Positions 28,952 to 38,711 are shown, counted from the stretch's first letter. The stretch is 64,000 bases of DNA from Flavobacterium hiemivividum (GCF_004349145.1 NZ_SMFO01000001.1:434001-498000); one strand, 5' to 3'. Numbers and translations are program-made. Notes: generated by a model not told the origin, from the sequence alone.

Positions 28952-28966
28952 TATGTCCTATATTTT

Positions 28967-31090
28967 TTATTTCTTTTTCGAAGGAGAAGCAAAACCTCTC
29001 GCTTCCATCAAAGCATCCGATTTTGGATCCCGACCTCTAAAAGCTCTGTATGCCTCTTCTTGATCCGTAGTATTACCAACACTAAAAACAGTGTCAAACA
29101 ATCTCTTCGCTACTTTTTTATCATACGGACCTTCACTTTCTGTGAAAGCACCGTAAGCATCAGCACTTATAACGTCAGACCACAAATAACTATAATATCC
29201 TGCAGCATATCCATCACTAGAAAATATATGTCCAAACTGCGGTATGCGATGACGCATTACAATCTCCGACGGCATATTAAGTTTAGCTAATGTTTCTTTC
29301 TCAAACGCTACTGGATCAATAACTACATCACCCGCTAAATGTAATTTCATATCAATTAATGAGCTCGATAAAGTTTCTACTGTTGAAAACCCTTCATTAA
29401 AAGTAGAAGCTTGTCCTATACGCTCCACTAGTTTTTGAGGAATAGGCTCATTCGTTTTATAATGCAAAGCAAATCTATTTAGTACTTCTGGAGTTTCTAA
29501 CCAACGCTCTAATATCTGTGATGGAAATTCTACATAATCTCTTGCTACCGCAGTTCCAGCTAATGTTGGATAGGTGACATTAGAACTTAAACCGTGTAAA
29601 GCATGTCCAAATTCATGGAATAATGTAGTTGCATCTGACCACGAAATTAAAACCGGCTCATTATCTGCTCCTTTAATAAAATTACTGTTGTTAGAAACAA
29701 TAGTTAACACTTCACCATCTAACTTCTCTTGATTTCTATATGCATTCATCCATGCTCCAGAACGCTTCCCTTTGCGGGCATAGGGATCAAAATACCATAA
29801 CCCAATCTGCTTCCCGGTCGTTTTATTAGATACTTCCCATACGCGAACATCTGGATGATACACAGGAACATTATTTATTGGACTAAATTGCATATCAAAT
29901 AATTCGCCAGCAACCCAAAACATTCCTTCTCTTAGTTTCTCTAATTGAAGGTATTCTTTTACTTCATTTTGATCTAGATCATACTTCTCTTTACGCACTT
30001 TCTCACTGTAAAATCGATAATCCCATGGAGCAATTTTAAAATTACCGCCTTCCTGATCTACCATACTTTGCATCGCTGCAACATCTTTTTTAACTTGTGC
30101 CACTGCCGGCTCCCACACTGACTCCATTAATTCCAATGTACGTTCTGGTTTTTTGGCCATTTTATTGGTTAAATTCCAATGTGCAAAAGTGGGAAAACCC
30201 ATTAAATTTGCTTTTTTAGCACGCAGTTGTAGTATTTCAACCAAGGTAGATTTATTATCAAACTCATCTTCGTTATCTCCCCTATTCACAAACATCTTCC
30301 ATACTTTCGCACGCAATTCTCTTTGAGTAGAAAACGTTAAAAACGGATCGACAAACGAACGTGTGTTCCCAATACAACCCATTACAGCAAGCTTTCTTTC
30401 TTTGGCTTGAGCCATAGCCGCTTTCCTCAAACCTTCCGGTAAACCATCAAAATCAGCTTCTGAATTTAACACCACATATTGACTATTTTCTTCAGCTAAT
30501 AAATTCTGACTGAAACGTGAAAATAGTGTCGCTAATTTGGTGTTAATCTCACTTACTTTCTCCTTGCTTGCTGCATCTAAATTCGCACCTTCTTTGACAA
30601 AATTGGTGTAATTTAACCAGATAAGGCGTTGCTGTTCTTTAGTCAACTTTGATTTTTGTGCTGAGTTATACAGCGTTTCAATTCTTTCGAATAACTTTTT
30701 ATTCTGATAAATTTTATTAGAAAGCGAGGCTAACATAGGTCCTACTTCAGATTGAATAGGCACAAATTCAGGACTGTTTAAATTTGATGAAAATATACCG
30801 TACACCGTAGAAACCCGTCTAAATGTTTTTCCGGAACGCTCCATTTGCGCGATAGTATTCTCAAAAGTGGGTGGCTTGGGGTTATTAGCGATTGCATCAA
30901 TTTCAGCAAGTCTTTCTTTTATTGCAACATCAAATGCTGGTTTAATATCAGCAATCTTATATTCATTAAAAGCGGGAACACCGCCATATGGGCCCTTCCA
31001 CTTTTGCAAAAGCGGATTGTCAGATTTGTCTTGAGCATGTGTTGCTAGAATCGATGTAGCCATCATAAAAATTGTAAGTAAGTTTTTCAT
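28967..31090 (-). CDS. dcp: M3-family zinc peptidase (peptidyl-dipeptidase Dcp type)
   Basis: Exported metallopeptidase of 707 residues. A signal peptide (about 1-19, ending ATHAQ) is followed by the long helical M3 N-domain and the catalytic domain, with the zinc motif H-E-F-G-H in TTLFHEFGHALHGL near residue 485 and the downstream glutamate about 28 residues on. The length and the RFYSEKVRKEKYDLD segment fit Dcp, which removes C-terminal dipeptides. The signal peptide points to the periplasm. It is monocistronic. Confidence 0.92.
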   Translation of the reverse strand: MKNLLTIFMMATSILATHAQDKSDNPLLQKWKGPYGGVPAFNEYKIADIKPAFDVAIKERLAEIDAIANNPKPPTFENTIAQMERSGKTFRRVSTVYGIFSSNLNSPEFVPIQSEVGPMLASLSNKIYQNKKLFERIETLYNSAQKSKLTKEQQRLIWLNYTNFVKEGANLDAASKEKVSEINTKLATLFSRFSQNLLAEENSQYVVLNSEADFDGLPEGLRKAAMAQAKERKLAVMGCIGNTRSFVDPFLTFSTQRELRAKVWKMFVNRGDNEDEFDNKSTLVEILQLRAKKANLMGFPTFAHWNLTNKMAKKPERTLELMESVWEPAVAQVKKDVAAMQSMVDQEGGNFKIAPWDYRFYSEKVRKEKYDLDQNEVKEYLQLEKLREGMFWVAGELFDMQFSPINNVPVYHPDVRVWEVSNKTTGKQIGLWYFDPYARKGKRSGAWMNAYRNQEKLDGEVLTIVSNNSNFIKGADNEPVLISWSDATTLFHEFGHALHGLSSNVTYPTLAGTAVARDYVEFPSQILERWLETPEVLNRFALHYKTNEPIPQKLVERIGQASTFNEGFSTVETLSSSLIDMKLHLAGDVVIDPVAFEKETLAKLNMPSEIVMRHRIPQFGHIFSSDGYAAGYYSYLWSDVISADAYGAFTESEGPYDKKVAKRLFDTVFSVGNTTDQEEAYRAFRGRDPKSDALMEARGFASPSKKK

Positions 31091-31201
31091 TAACGAAATA
31101 GATATAAAAAATTAACAATATTAAATTGATATTTTAAAAACATAAAAATACAGCTTTCCCTTGATTACAAACATAAATAAGTATCAATTAACATAAAACA
31201 C

Positions 31202-31209
31202 TAAATTTG
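31202..31209 (+). promoter_or_regulatory. Possible -7 box of tag
   Basis: TAAATTTG matches the consensus but leaves a leader of about 70 bases, and no -33 box is seen. Confidence 0.3.
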
Positions 31210-31282
31210 ACTGCTAATTACTTTATCAGTAACATTACAAAATCCAAAATCATAAAAAATACGCTCTACTAAATCTAATAAT

Positions 31283-31843
31283 ATGGAAACTAAAATAAGA
31301 TGTGGCTGGTGTTTGTCTAGCGAACTCTATAAAGAATACCATGATAAAGAATGGGGAGTCCCCGTATATGACGACCCAACTTTATTTGAGTTTTTAATAC
31401 TTGAAACTTTTCAGGCTGGACTGAGCTGGATTACAATCTTAAACAAAAGAGAAAATTTCAGAAAAGCTTTTGACAATTTCGACTATGAAAAAATAGCAAA
31501 TTATTCTGAAGAAAAAATTCAAGAACTAATTCTAGACGCTGGAATTATTCGCAATAAACTAAAAGTGCGCTCCGCTGTTTCAAATGCGATTGCTTTTATG
31601 AAAGTACAGGAAGAATTTGGTAGTTTTTCTAAATATATTTGGGCATTCACAGCAGGAAAACCCATCATCAACAACCCAAAAACACTCAAAGATGTCCCTG
31701 CTACTACTCCACTTTCTGATGCGATTAGCAAAGATTTAAAAAAGCGCGGCTTTAAATTTGTAGGCTCAACAGTTGTTTATGCACACATGCAAGCCACAGG
31801 AATGATTAACGACCATATTGCCGACTGCTGGACGAGCAAATAG
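31283..31843 (+). CDS. tag: DNA-3-methyladenine glycosylase I
   Basis: Base-excision repair enzyme of 186 residues that removes 3-methyladenine. The N-terminus RCGWC and YHDKEWG plus the C-terminal HIADC supply the Cys/His zinc ligands of the Tag family (cysteine 7 or 10, histidine 20, and the terminal H and C). The core TFQAGLSWITIL and the K-F-V-G-S-T-V-V-Y-A segment are also typical. It is monocistronic. Confidence 0.95.
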   Translation: METKIRCGWCLSSELYKEYHDKEWGVPVYDDPTLFEFLILETFQAGLSWITILNKRENFRKAFDNFDYEKIANYSEEKIQELILDAGIIRNKLKVRSAVSNAIAFMKVQEEFGSFSKYIWAFTAGKPIINNPKTLKDVPATTPLSDAISKDLKKRGFKFVGSTVVYAHMQATGMINDHIADCWTSK

Positions 31844-32178
31844 TAAACCATGTTCTGCATCTTAGATGCAGTGGGCGAACTACCCTACCTAACCACTATT
31901 GCCTAAAAATCCATGGGTTTGGTTTGGTAGACTGAATGTCTACAAGATTCGATTACGGATATTGACTTGAAATGACAGGCACGATGATGGCGCATGAGAA
32001 TTTGGGTAATGAATTGGTTTTATATAAAATTTCGTAGTGGAGGTTTGTGAAGCTTACTTTTTAATTTTTTGGATTAAAAAAATGGCACGCGGATTATACT
32101 GATTAAGGCGGATTTAAAAGTGTTGCTAACTAATGTTGCGATATTTTAAGTGGAGTTTCTTGAACTTTACGTTTCTTT
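31844..32178. other. Intergenic region between tag and aat, left part
   Basis: No coding potential, RNA gene or clear hairpin that I can support. Base composition is less AT-rich than most gaps here. It may be degenerate coding sequence, but no family is recognisable. A structured repeat follows from 32179. Confidence 0.4.
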
Positions 32179-32320
32179 GCCCCAGATGATAGTGGAAAGC
32201 CCGGACTGAAAAAAACTATTTTTTCTAGACAGAAAAGAGCAACCGCAGGAAGCTCCTTTTATGGCTTTAGAAAAAAAGATTTTTGAAGGAGGACTTGCAA
32301 CGAACAGCTGGATTAGGCCC
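32179..32320 (+). repeat. Structured intergenic element, copy A
   Basis: Begins GCCCCAGATGATAGTGGAAA and ends with AACAGCTGGATTAGGCCC, abutting the aat stop codon. The centre holds a stem made of TTTTTTCTA and TAGAAAAAAA around an inner GAGC/GCTC hairpin. The conserved end blocks match two other copies (51806-51902 and, inverted, 53488-53562), while the central stem differs in sequence. Confidence 0.55.
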
Positions 32321-32961
32321 TAATTACTATTTTGAAGAATCTTCATAAAGTCGGATCTATCTATTTCGCGACATCCCAGACTTTCTAAATGTGGGTTGTA
32401 GACTTGACAATCTAGCAACTTATAATTATTTCGTTGCAGCTGTTTTACCAAAGTGACAAAGGCCACTTTGGAAGCATTTGAAACTTTAGAAAACATACTT
32501 TCACCACAGAAAACATTTCCTAAATCAATGCCATACAAACCACCGACTAACTCGTCATTTTGCCACACTTCAATTGATTTTGCTACTCCCATTTCGTTGA
32601 GCTTACAATACGCCTCAATCATATCATTAGTAATCCAAGTTCCGTTTTGACCGTCGCGTTTTATTTGTTGACAGTTAGCCATTACGTCTCTAAAATTTTG
32701 ATTGAAGGTAACGGCGAAAGTATTTCTATTGAGTATATTTCGCATACTTTTTGAAATAACCAACTCATCCAGAAACAAAACCATTCTGGGATTTGGAGAC
32801 CACCAAGTAATGGGTTCACCATCTTCAAACCAGGGAAATATCCCGCTTTTATAAGCTAGCAACAGGCGATTTGAAGATAAATCACCCCCAATTGCTATGA
32901 TACCGTGTGACTTAGTTTCAGAAACTGGCGGGAAATACAACTCTTTTGATAAATAAAACAT
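32320..32961 (-). CDS. aat: Leucyl/phenylalanyl-tRNA-protein transferase
   Basis: N-end-rule enzyme of 213 residues that attaches Leu or Phe to proteins with N-terminal Arg or Lys. Visible family segments are ELYFPPVSE at the start, L-A-Y-K-S-G-I-F-P-W-F, WWSPNPRMVLF, NGTWITNDM and LVGGLYGIDLGNVFCGESMFS. The length is slightly short but normal for Bacteroidota. Divergent from the PAP2 gene and convergent with tag. Confidence 0.95.
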   Translation of the reverse strand: MFYLSKELYFPPVSETKSHGIIAIGGDLSSNRLLLAYKSGIFPWFEDGEPITWWSPNPRMVLFLDELVISKSMRNILNRNTFAVTFNQNFRDVMANCQQIKRDGQNGTWITNDMIEAYCKLNEMGVAKSIEVWQNDELVGGLYGIDLGNVFCGESMFSKVSNASKVAFVTLVKQLQRNNYKLLDCQVYNPHLESLGCREIDRSDFMKILQNSN

Positions 32962-33029
32962 GATTCTAGACTTAAATATAAAACTAACTATTAAATTTGG
33001 AACAACGTATTGATTTGAATGTTTTTAAA

Positions 33030-33761
33030 ATGAAAAAATTATCTATAATTTTCCTACTAGCTTTGTTTGTTCCGCAAATGTATGGTCAAAAAATTGATAG
33101 TTTAGACATTAATAAAAAACTATCCTACAAAACCTTTATTGCACCAACAGTACTCTTAACTAGTGGCGTCTTTTTATTAAATTCTAGTCCAAACTCTAGT
33201 ATCCAGGAAAGATCTAATACTTTTTTTGGAACTGACTTTAATTCGAAAATTGATAATTTTACACCTTTGGTACCAATAGCTCAAATATATGCTGGTAGAT
33301 ATATTGGTTTCAAACCTAAAAACACCGTTTTACATCAAACAGTAGATATTTTTGTTGCTAATGCGTTAGCTGTGGCTGTAGTTCAAATCACTAAAAACCT
33401 GGTAAAAGAAGAAAGACCTGATCATTCTGACAAGCTTAGTTTCCCTTCGGGTCATACCGCTGTTGCCTTTACCAATGCTGCCTTATTATTTCAAGAATAC
33501 AAAGATTCAAATTTTTGGTATGCCAGTAGCGGATTTGTATTTGCTACTGCTACAGGAATCCTTAGAATTGCAAACAACAAACATTATTCCTCTGACGTAT
33601 TAGCAGGAGCGGGAATTGGAATTCTATCCGGAATTTTAGTCACTAATTACAACCCTTTTCAGTCAATTAAATTTGGCCGAAAGAAAAGCAACGCTGCCTT
33701 TATCTACCCTCAGTTTGGCGCCACTAACGGCTTGGGAATTCTTATAAAACCGAATTTCTAA
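33030..33761 (+). CDS. PAP2-type phosphatase, exported
   Basis: Phosphatidic-acid-phosphatase superfamily member of 243 residues. The ATG at 33030 gives a good signal peptide (MKKLSIIFLLALFVPQMYGQ); an upstream ATG at 32997 would put eleven charged residues before it. All three PAP2 motifs are present: K-x6-R-P (KNLVKEERP), P-S-G-H (FPSGHTAVAF) and R-x5-H-x3-D (RIANNKHYSSD). It probably dephosphorylates a lipid or isoprenoid phosphate at the envelope. The C-terminus resembles a short outer-membrane-type tail, so the exact location is uncertain. Confidence 0.88.
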   Translation: MKKLSIIFLLALFVPQMYGQKIDSLDINKKLSYKTFIAPTVLLTSGVFLLNSSPNSSIQERSNTFFGTDFNSKIDNFTPLVPIAQIYAGRYIGFKPKNTVLHQTVDIFVANALAVAVVQITKNLVKEERPDHSDKLSFPSGHTAVAFTNAALLFQEYKDSNFWYASSGFVFATATGILRIANNKHYSSDVLAGAGIGILSGILVTNYNPFQSIKFGRKKSNAAFIYPQFGATNGLGILIKPNF

Positions 33762-33773
33762 ACTCTATAAAAC

Positions 33774-33804
33774 AAAAAAAGCCTTGAATCTCAAGGCTTT
33801 TTTT
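33774..33804. terminator. Bidirectional terminator between PAP2 and DUF3127 genes
   Basis: GCCTTGA and TCAAGGC pair with an ATC loop, flanked by seven A and seven T residues, between convergent genes. Confidence 0.9.
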
Positions 33805-33819
33805 ATGCTATTCTATAAA

Positions 33820-34191
33820 TTAAAAAGGCAAATCGTCTGGTTCGTCTTCATTTAAGTTTGTTGCCGGAGCAAAAGTTTGAGCAGTAGGCATAGGTGCTGA
33901 TGGCGCTTGAGGCTCAGCTCCTGCTTTCTCAATTCTCCATCCTTGTATGCTATTGAAATATTTAGTTTCTCCTTGTGGATTAACCCATTCTCTACCTCTT
34001 AAATTGATAGAAACTTTTACTGGTTCACCAATCGAATAATTGTTTAATAAGTCACATTTATCTTGAGTAAACTCAATCATAATATGTTGAGGATATTGCT
34101 CTTCTGTAGTAACAACTAATTCTCTCTTTTTAAATGCGGCACTAATTTGTTGCTCTGGATTAACCACTTTAATTTTTCCTGTAACTTCCAT
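33820..34191 (-). CDS. DUF3127 OB-fold protein with SSB-like acidic tail
   Basis: Protein of 123 residues in the DUF3127 family, which is found mainly in Bacteroidota. A beta-rich domain (about 1-85) resembling an OB-fold is followed by a Pro/Ala-rich linker and an acidic C-terminal tip, E-D-E-P-D-D-L-P-F. That layout matches single-stranded DNA-binding protein, whose terminal D-D-x-P-F tip recruits repair and replication enzymes. The function is not established. It lies 27 bases after the flavin reductase gene and is probably co-transcribed with it. Confidence 0.85.
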   Translation of the reverse strand: MEVTGKIKVVNPEQQISAAFKKRELVVTTEEQYPQHIMIEFTQDKCDLLNNYSIGEPVKVSINLRGREWVNPQGETKYFNSIQGWRIEKAGAEPQAPSAPMPTAQTFAPATNLNEDEPDDLPF

Positions 34192-34218
34192 CTTCCTTAT
34201 TTTAATTGTTATTTAATC

Positions 34219-35094
34219 TTATTTTTCTGCCAGAAGCACTTTCCAAGCGGAAAGAACATCATTTTCATCCAGATACTTTTTAGCTTCTAAATGCAGCTTA
34301 TCCTGGTCATCAGCACTTAAAACTCCTTTTACAGAAAAGTTTTGTTTGACAAATATACTAACTTCTTCTGGCGTAGGCAAGGCTTCTATGTTTCCTAATT
34401 TCCCTAAATCATTCCCATCAAAAACATGACTTTCCTTAACGTGCAACGGTATTAGATCTACTCCAATTCCTAGTGTTGACAATGGCTTAGGCACTTCAAA
34501 CAAACCTTGATTTGATCGAGAATACCAGTTTCCGCCTAATCTAGAAACCAAATCGATTTTATGCTGATCAATCGCTCCCTCAGCATCCAAAATAGCTTCG
34601 TTAATGTGAATTCGCACTACTTCGCAAAGAATTAAATTTCCGGCTCCGCCTTCATTTCCTAATGGAATTATCTGGCTCACTTTGCATTCAAATTGTACTG
34701 GAGACTCTTTTACTCTGAATGGTTTTACAACTTCAGACTCGATTGCCGTAAAACCTGATTTTAAAAACTCATCTACACCCTCAGCATATTCTGTGCTTGC
34801 GAGTGAGGTTTGCTGTACCATGTCAAAATTCACGACGTTTATAACCACCTCTGCCGTTGCTTCACAATTAAGTAAAGTATGTTTGACCGTATTATCTCGA
34901 ACCCGTCTTGCAGGAGAGAAAACGAGAACAGGTGGATTAGCACTAAAAACATTAAAAAAGCTGAACGGGGATAAATTTGGGTTTCCATTTTTATCAACAG
35001 TACTAGCAAAAGCTATAGGTCTAGGCCCTATCGAACCTTGAAGATATCCCTGCAATTTAGCTGTTGTTATACTTTTTGGATCAATACTAATCAT
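34219..35094 (-). CDS. Flavin reductase-like (FMN-binding split barrel) protein
   Basis: Protein of 291 residues. The N-terminal split barrel (about 15-200) carries the family segments G-S-I-G-P-R-P-I-A-F-A-S-T and SPFSFFNVFSANPP, with the FMN-binding region around ARRVRDNTVKHT. A helical C-terminal part of about 80 residues follows. It probably binds FMN and acts as an NAD(P)H:flavin oxidoreductase or a related flavoenzyme; the partner is unknown. First gene of a likely two-gene unit with DUF3127. Confidence 0.88.
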   Translation of the reverse strand: MISIDPKSITTAKLQGYLQGSIGPRPIAFASTVDKNGNPNLSPFSFFNVFSANPPVLVFSPARRVRDNTVKHTLLNCEATAEVVINVVNFDMVQQTSLASTEYAEGVDEFLKSGFTAIESEVVKPFRVKESPVQFECKVSQIIPLGNEGGAGNLILCEVVRIHINEAILDAEGAIDQHKIDLVSRLGGNWYSRSNQGLFEVPKPLSTLGIGVDLIPLHVKESHVFDGNDLGKLGNIEALPTPEEVSIFVKQNFSVKGVLSADDQDKLHLEAKKYLDENDVLSAWKVLLAEK

Positions 35095-35281
35095 ACTTTT
35101 TTGTTTTCCTTATTTAGCTTTTCGAATTACAAAAGTAAGTAAATGGATTAAATTTATAAGGAGCATCTACTATTAATTTGATTCTAAAAAAAGAACCTTG
35201 ACATGAAAAATTTTCCTTTGTACAAACAACTAAAATAATAGTGTTTATATTTCGTTATATTTATACCTCAAAATCTTTTTT

Positions 35282-36436
35282 ATGCAGTTTTCTGAAAGAA
35301 AAAATACGACTCGTTGGTTTATTATTTTCGCTTCTTTTTTAATAATCTCCCTGATCCTTTGGAACACCTATACCTTTTTTCAAATATTTAAGAACGAAGA
35401 AAGATTAAAAATGAATCTTTGGGCAAAAGCTCAAAAAACACTCATAAATGCAGGCGAAAACACTGATGTTGAACTTCCTTTGCAAATTTTTAGCAACAAC
35501 ACCTCAATCCCTATTATCCTTACCGAGAATGACAGTATTATAAACACTGTTAATGTCGACGAAGTAATTGTAAAAGACAATGCTAAAGCAGTCGCATTTT
35601 TATCAGATTTAAAAAAAGAAAATGATCCCATAGTAATTGAATATGCTCCGGAGAAATTTCAAAATTTATATTATGGTAATTCGGCGTTGTTGAATAAATT
35701 AAAATATTACCCAATTGCATTACTCCTCATAATCGTGTTGTTTTCTGGTTTAGTCTATTATTTTTATCGAAGTACTAAAATCGCAACTCAAAACAAACTT
35801 TGGGCGGGAATGGCCAAAGAAACAGCCCATCAAATAGGCACACCACTTTCCTCTTTAATTGGCTGGGTCGAAATATTGAAATCGGAAAATGTCGATGAAT
35901 CCACAACTATCGAAATTGAAAAAGACATTGATCGATTGCAAACTATTACAGATCGTTTTTCGAAAATTGGATCAGAACCCATACTAGAAAACAAAGACAT
36001 TGTTGAAGAGACCTTGCAATCTTACAATTACCTTCAATCCCGATTTTCGAAACAAATTGAATTTACTTTCGAAGGTCCAAAATCACCAATCTACGTTATG
36101 CTTAATCCTACCTTACACAGTTGGACCATTGAAAACCTAGTAAAAAACGCTATCGATGCTATGAAAGGGCGAGGTAAACTCGCTATAAAAATAGAACCAG
36201 ACCATGAGTCCGTAAAAATTAATGTGACTGATAGCGGGAACGGAATCCAGAAGAGCCAATTCAAAAGTGTTTTTGAACCTGGTTTTACGACAAAAAAGAG
36301 AGGTTGGGGACTCGGACTTTCCTTAACTAAAAGAATTGTGGAGGAATATCATAAAGGCAAAATCAAAGTCTTAAATTCTGAAATAGGAAAAGGAACGACT
36401 ATGCAAATTAGCCTTCAAAAAAGCAAAATAATGTAA
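35282..36436 (+). CDS. Orphan sensor histidine kinase
   Basis: Membrane sensor kinase of 384 residues. Two membrane helices (about 12-34 and 141-160) flank a periplasmic sensor region of about 105 residues. A H-box follows with the phospho-acceptor histidine in KETAHQIGTPLSSLIGW, then the ATPase domain with an N-box (NLVKNAIDAM) and G-boxes (DSGNGI, GWGLGLSL). No response regulator is adjacent and no known sensor domain is recognised, so the signal is unknown. Confidence 0.92.
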   Translation: MQFSERKNTTRWFIIFASFLIISLILWNTYTFFQIFKNEERLKMNLWAKAQKTLINAGENTDVELPLQIFSNNTSIPIILTENDSIINTVNVDEVIVKDNAKAVAFLSDLKKENDPIVIEYAPEKFQNLYYGNSALLNKLKYYPIALLLIIVLFSGLVYYFYRSTKIATQNKLWAGMAKETAHQIGTPLSSLIGWVEILKSENVDESTTIEIEKDIDRLQTITDRFSKIGSEPILENKDIVEETLQSYNYLQSRFSKQIEFTFEGPKSPIYVMLNPTLHSWTIENLVKNAIDAMKGRGKLAIKIEPDHESVKINVTDSGNGIQKSQFKSVFEPGFTTKKRGWGLGLSLTKRIVEEYHKGKIKVLNSEIGKGTTMQISLQKSKIM

Positions 36437-36440
36437 GCAG

Positions 36441-37595
36441 CTAAATTGATGTGTAAAACAGAGATTCTCTAGCTTTTATAGGCTTACTTAAATAGTTATA
36501 TATAAACGCTTCATGCTGTCTCGCCATACGAACCGTTTCCTGAAGTGACTTTTTTATTTTATTTATGTTTGATGTGTTTGATGCGCCAACACGCTCTAAA
36601 TTATTCAATAACTCTTGACAATATTCCAGTTTATTATTTGGACTAATTATCATTTTTTTTATCTCAGCATCTGAATTTAAGGGCTTGAACTGTTTGTTTC
36701 TATAATTTATAAAAACATTTAATTCTGTTACTCCTTCTTGGTATAAATTAATGATATAATTTAAATCTGCTATGGATTTAGACTCTTTTAAATAGTCTAC
36801 TTTCTTTCTATTGTAAGCTATTGCTTTTTTAATCAACTCATTTTTCACCCCATTTTTTTCAATACGGTCCGTAGCACTTAGTAGTTGATCCACCTCAGCT
36901 AATTGATTATAATTTGCAATTTCAGCTTGAAAATCAAATCGCTTTTTGGATTTATCAATCTGTGAAATTCCAGCATAAAATTCTTGATTTGTAATGGGGA
37001 AATTTAGAAATTGCCACAAATAATCAAATGGCATATGTGTCGCAATCATTGTGCTTGGGCTGACTTTAAAATAAGTGTCTTCCATTTTTTTATAAAACCT
37101 CCCTTTATCAACATAGCCAGACGCCCAAGTTGGGTCAAATAAATACCATTTATTTCCTATAAAAGAAGCGCACCAAACGTGCGAAAGAGCATCTACCTTT
37201 CCATTTTGTTTTGTATATCCACTTATAATGACAGTATTTACGCCCACTTTATTAGCGACATCAGTAAATACTGCTGCATAATCACCGCAGGTACCAGTTC
37301 TACTTTTTAAAGTCTTAATGATTTTATTGCCTATAGATTCGGTGGTAGCAACAGCATACATATTATCCACATTATAGCTGATATTTGATGCTGTCCAATA
37401 ATAAATTGCCCTTATTTTATCATCATCTGTTTTAAAATTAGAATTGATATAATTAGCAATAGAACTTGTTGATGACGTTAAATGTTTTGGGATTTCAGAC
37501 ATTCTTGTATCAATGGAAGTGTACGACGCGGGAGCTTGTCCAATACTGAAGAGAGAAAAAAGTAGAGAAAAAACTAAAAATTTGATTCGAATCAT
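36441..37595 (-). CDS. Exported transglutaminase-like protein
   Basis: Protein of 384 residues with a signal peptide (about 1-20, ending FSIGQ) and a transglutaminase-like cysteine-protease fold. The likely triad is cysteine in RTGTCGDYA, histidine in LSHVWC and aspartate in FDPTWA. A helical C-terminal region of about 180 residues follows. The start is taken at the ATG at 37595; a TTG at 37601 is also in frame but lies in a TATTTTTG box (37599-37606). If that box is a promoter, the mRNA would be nearly leaderless. The substrate is unknown. Confidence 0.85.
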   Translation of the reverse strand: MIRIKFLVFSLLFSLFSIGQAPASYTSIDTRMSEIPKHLTSSTSSIANYINSNFKTDDDKIRAIYYWTASNISYNVDNMYAVATTESIGNKIIKTLKSRTGTCGDYAAVFTDVANKVGVNTVIISGYTKQNGKVDALSHVWCASFIGNKWYLFDPTWASGYVDKGRFYKKMEDTYFKVSPSTMIATHMPFDYLWQFLNFPITNQEFYAGISQIDKSKKRFDFQAEIANYNQLAEVDQLLSATDRIEKNGVKNELIKKAIAYNRKKVDYLKESKSIADLNYIINLYQEGVTELNVFINYRNKQFKPLNSDAEIKKMIISPNNKLEYCQELLNNLERVGASNTSNINKIKKSLQETVRMARQHEAFIYNYLSKPIKARESLFYTSI

Positions 37596-37617
37596 AAACA
37601 AAAATAGTCATAAAAGT

Positions 37618-37650
37618 AAAAAAGGAATAAGCTTACACTTATCCCTTTTA
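37618..37650 (-). terminator. Terminator after the HIT gene
   Basis: On the minus strand AAAAGGGATAAG pairs with CTTATTCCTTTT (one mismatch), followed by a T-tract. Confidence 0.6.
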
Positions 37651-37688
37651 AACGAAAATCATACCAATTTATTTCATTATTAACTAAA

Positions 37689-38078
37689 TTACATCTTAGA
37701 TCCGATATTTAAAGCTAAAGTTTCAAATTCTTCTTTGGTCAAAGTTACTTTGTTTTGAAAGCGCATTTCATCCATTTCATTTAAAGGAATCAAATGAACA
37801 TGTGCATGGGGAACTTCAAGTCCCACGACAGCCATTCCTACTCTTTTACAAGGCACTGTTTTTTCTAAAGCGATGGCAATTTTTCTTGAAAAATGCATTA
37901 ATCCCAAATAATGGGCTTCGTCCATGTCAAAAATCTTATCGACTTCAAACTTAGGGATACAAAGTGTATGCCCTTTTGCATTTGGATTTACATCCAAAAA
38001 AGCCAAATAATTATCGTCTTCCGCTATTTTATAACAAGGAATTTCTCCGTTTACGATTTTAGTGAATATTGAACTCAT
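37689..38078 (-). CDS. HIT-family nucleotide hydrolase
   Basis: Histidine-triad protein of 129 residues. The catalytic H-x-H-x-H motif is visible in P-H-A-H-V-H-L-I-P-L near residue 95, and the N-terminal IFTKIVNGEIPCYKIAED is typical of the bacterial HinT-like branch. These enzymes hydrolyse nucleoside phosphoramidates and AMP conjugates. It lies 134 bases after greA on the same strand and may be transcribed with it. Confidence 0.94.
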   Translation of the reverse strand: MSSIFTKIVNGEIPCYKIAEDDNYLAFLDVNPNAKGHTLCIPKFEVDKIFDMDEAHYLGLMHFSRKIAIALEKTVPCKRVGMAVVGLEVPHAHVHLIPLNEMDEMRFQNKVTLTKEEFETLALNIGSKM

Positions 38079-38212
38079 TTTTTTAAGACTTTATAAATTC
38101 TCCCGACAGCTATCAGGACCCTCCAACTAAAAGTTGATGCGGATTTAGATTGTTGTTTAATTATAACTAAAAACGGCGACTGATCACCGATTACTGAACA
38201 CTGATCACTCCC

Positions 38213-38689
38213 TTAGTCGCGGGAAATCTCCATGATTTCAAATTTAAGCACGCCATTTGGCACAGTAATTTCGGCAATATCGCCTACTTTTTTACCTAAT
38301 AATCCTTTTCCAATGGGAGAGGTTACTGATATTTTACCTGTTTTTAGATCGGCTTCACTTTCAGCAACAAGCCTGTATTTCAATTCCATTCCATTAGATT
38401 GGTTTTTGATTTTTACATTCGATAAAACCAAAACCTTAGAAACATCAAGGTGTGTTTCATCAATTAGTCGGGCATTAGAGTGAACTTCCTCTAACTTAGC
38501 TATTCTCATCTCTAACATTCCTTGTGCTTCTTTTGCAGCATCATACTCTGCATTTTCAGACAAATCTCCTTTATCTCTTGCCTCAGCTATATCAGCAGAC
38601 GCTTTTGGACGCATCACGCTTTTCAAATAATCTAATTCCTCTCTCAATTTTTTTAATCCTTCTGCCGTGTAATAAGATATTGCGCTCAT
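38213..38689 (-). CDS. greA: Transcription elongation factor GreA
   Basis: RNA polymerase secondary-channel factor of 158 residues that rescues arrested complexes by stimulating transcript cleavage. The coiled coil has its tip acidic residues in ARDKGDLSENAEYDAAKEAQ, and the FKBP-like C-domain includes SPIGKGLLGKKVGD. A promoter box and a hairpin lie directly upstream. Confidence 0.97.
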   Translation of the reverse strand: MSAISYYTAEGLKKLREELDYLKSVMRPKASADIAEARDKGDLSENAEYDAAKEAQGMLEMRIAKLEEVHSNARLIDETHLDVSKVLVLSNVKIKNQSNGMELKYRLVAESEADLKTGKISVTSPIGKGLLGKKVGDIAEITVPNGVLKFEIMEISRD

Positions 38690-38711
38690 AGTTTCATCAT
38701 TTATGTAAATA

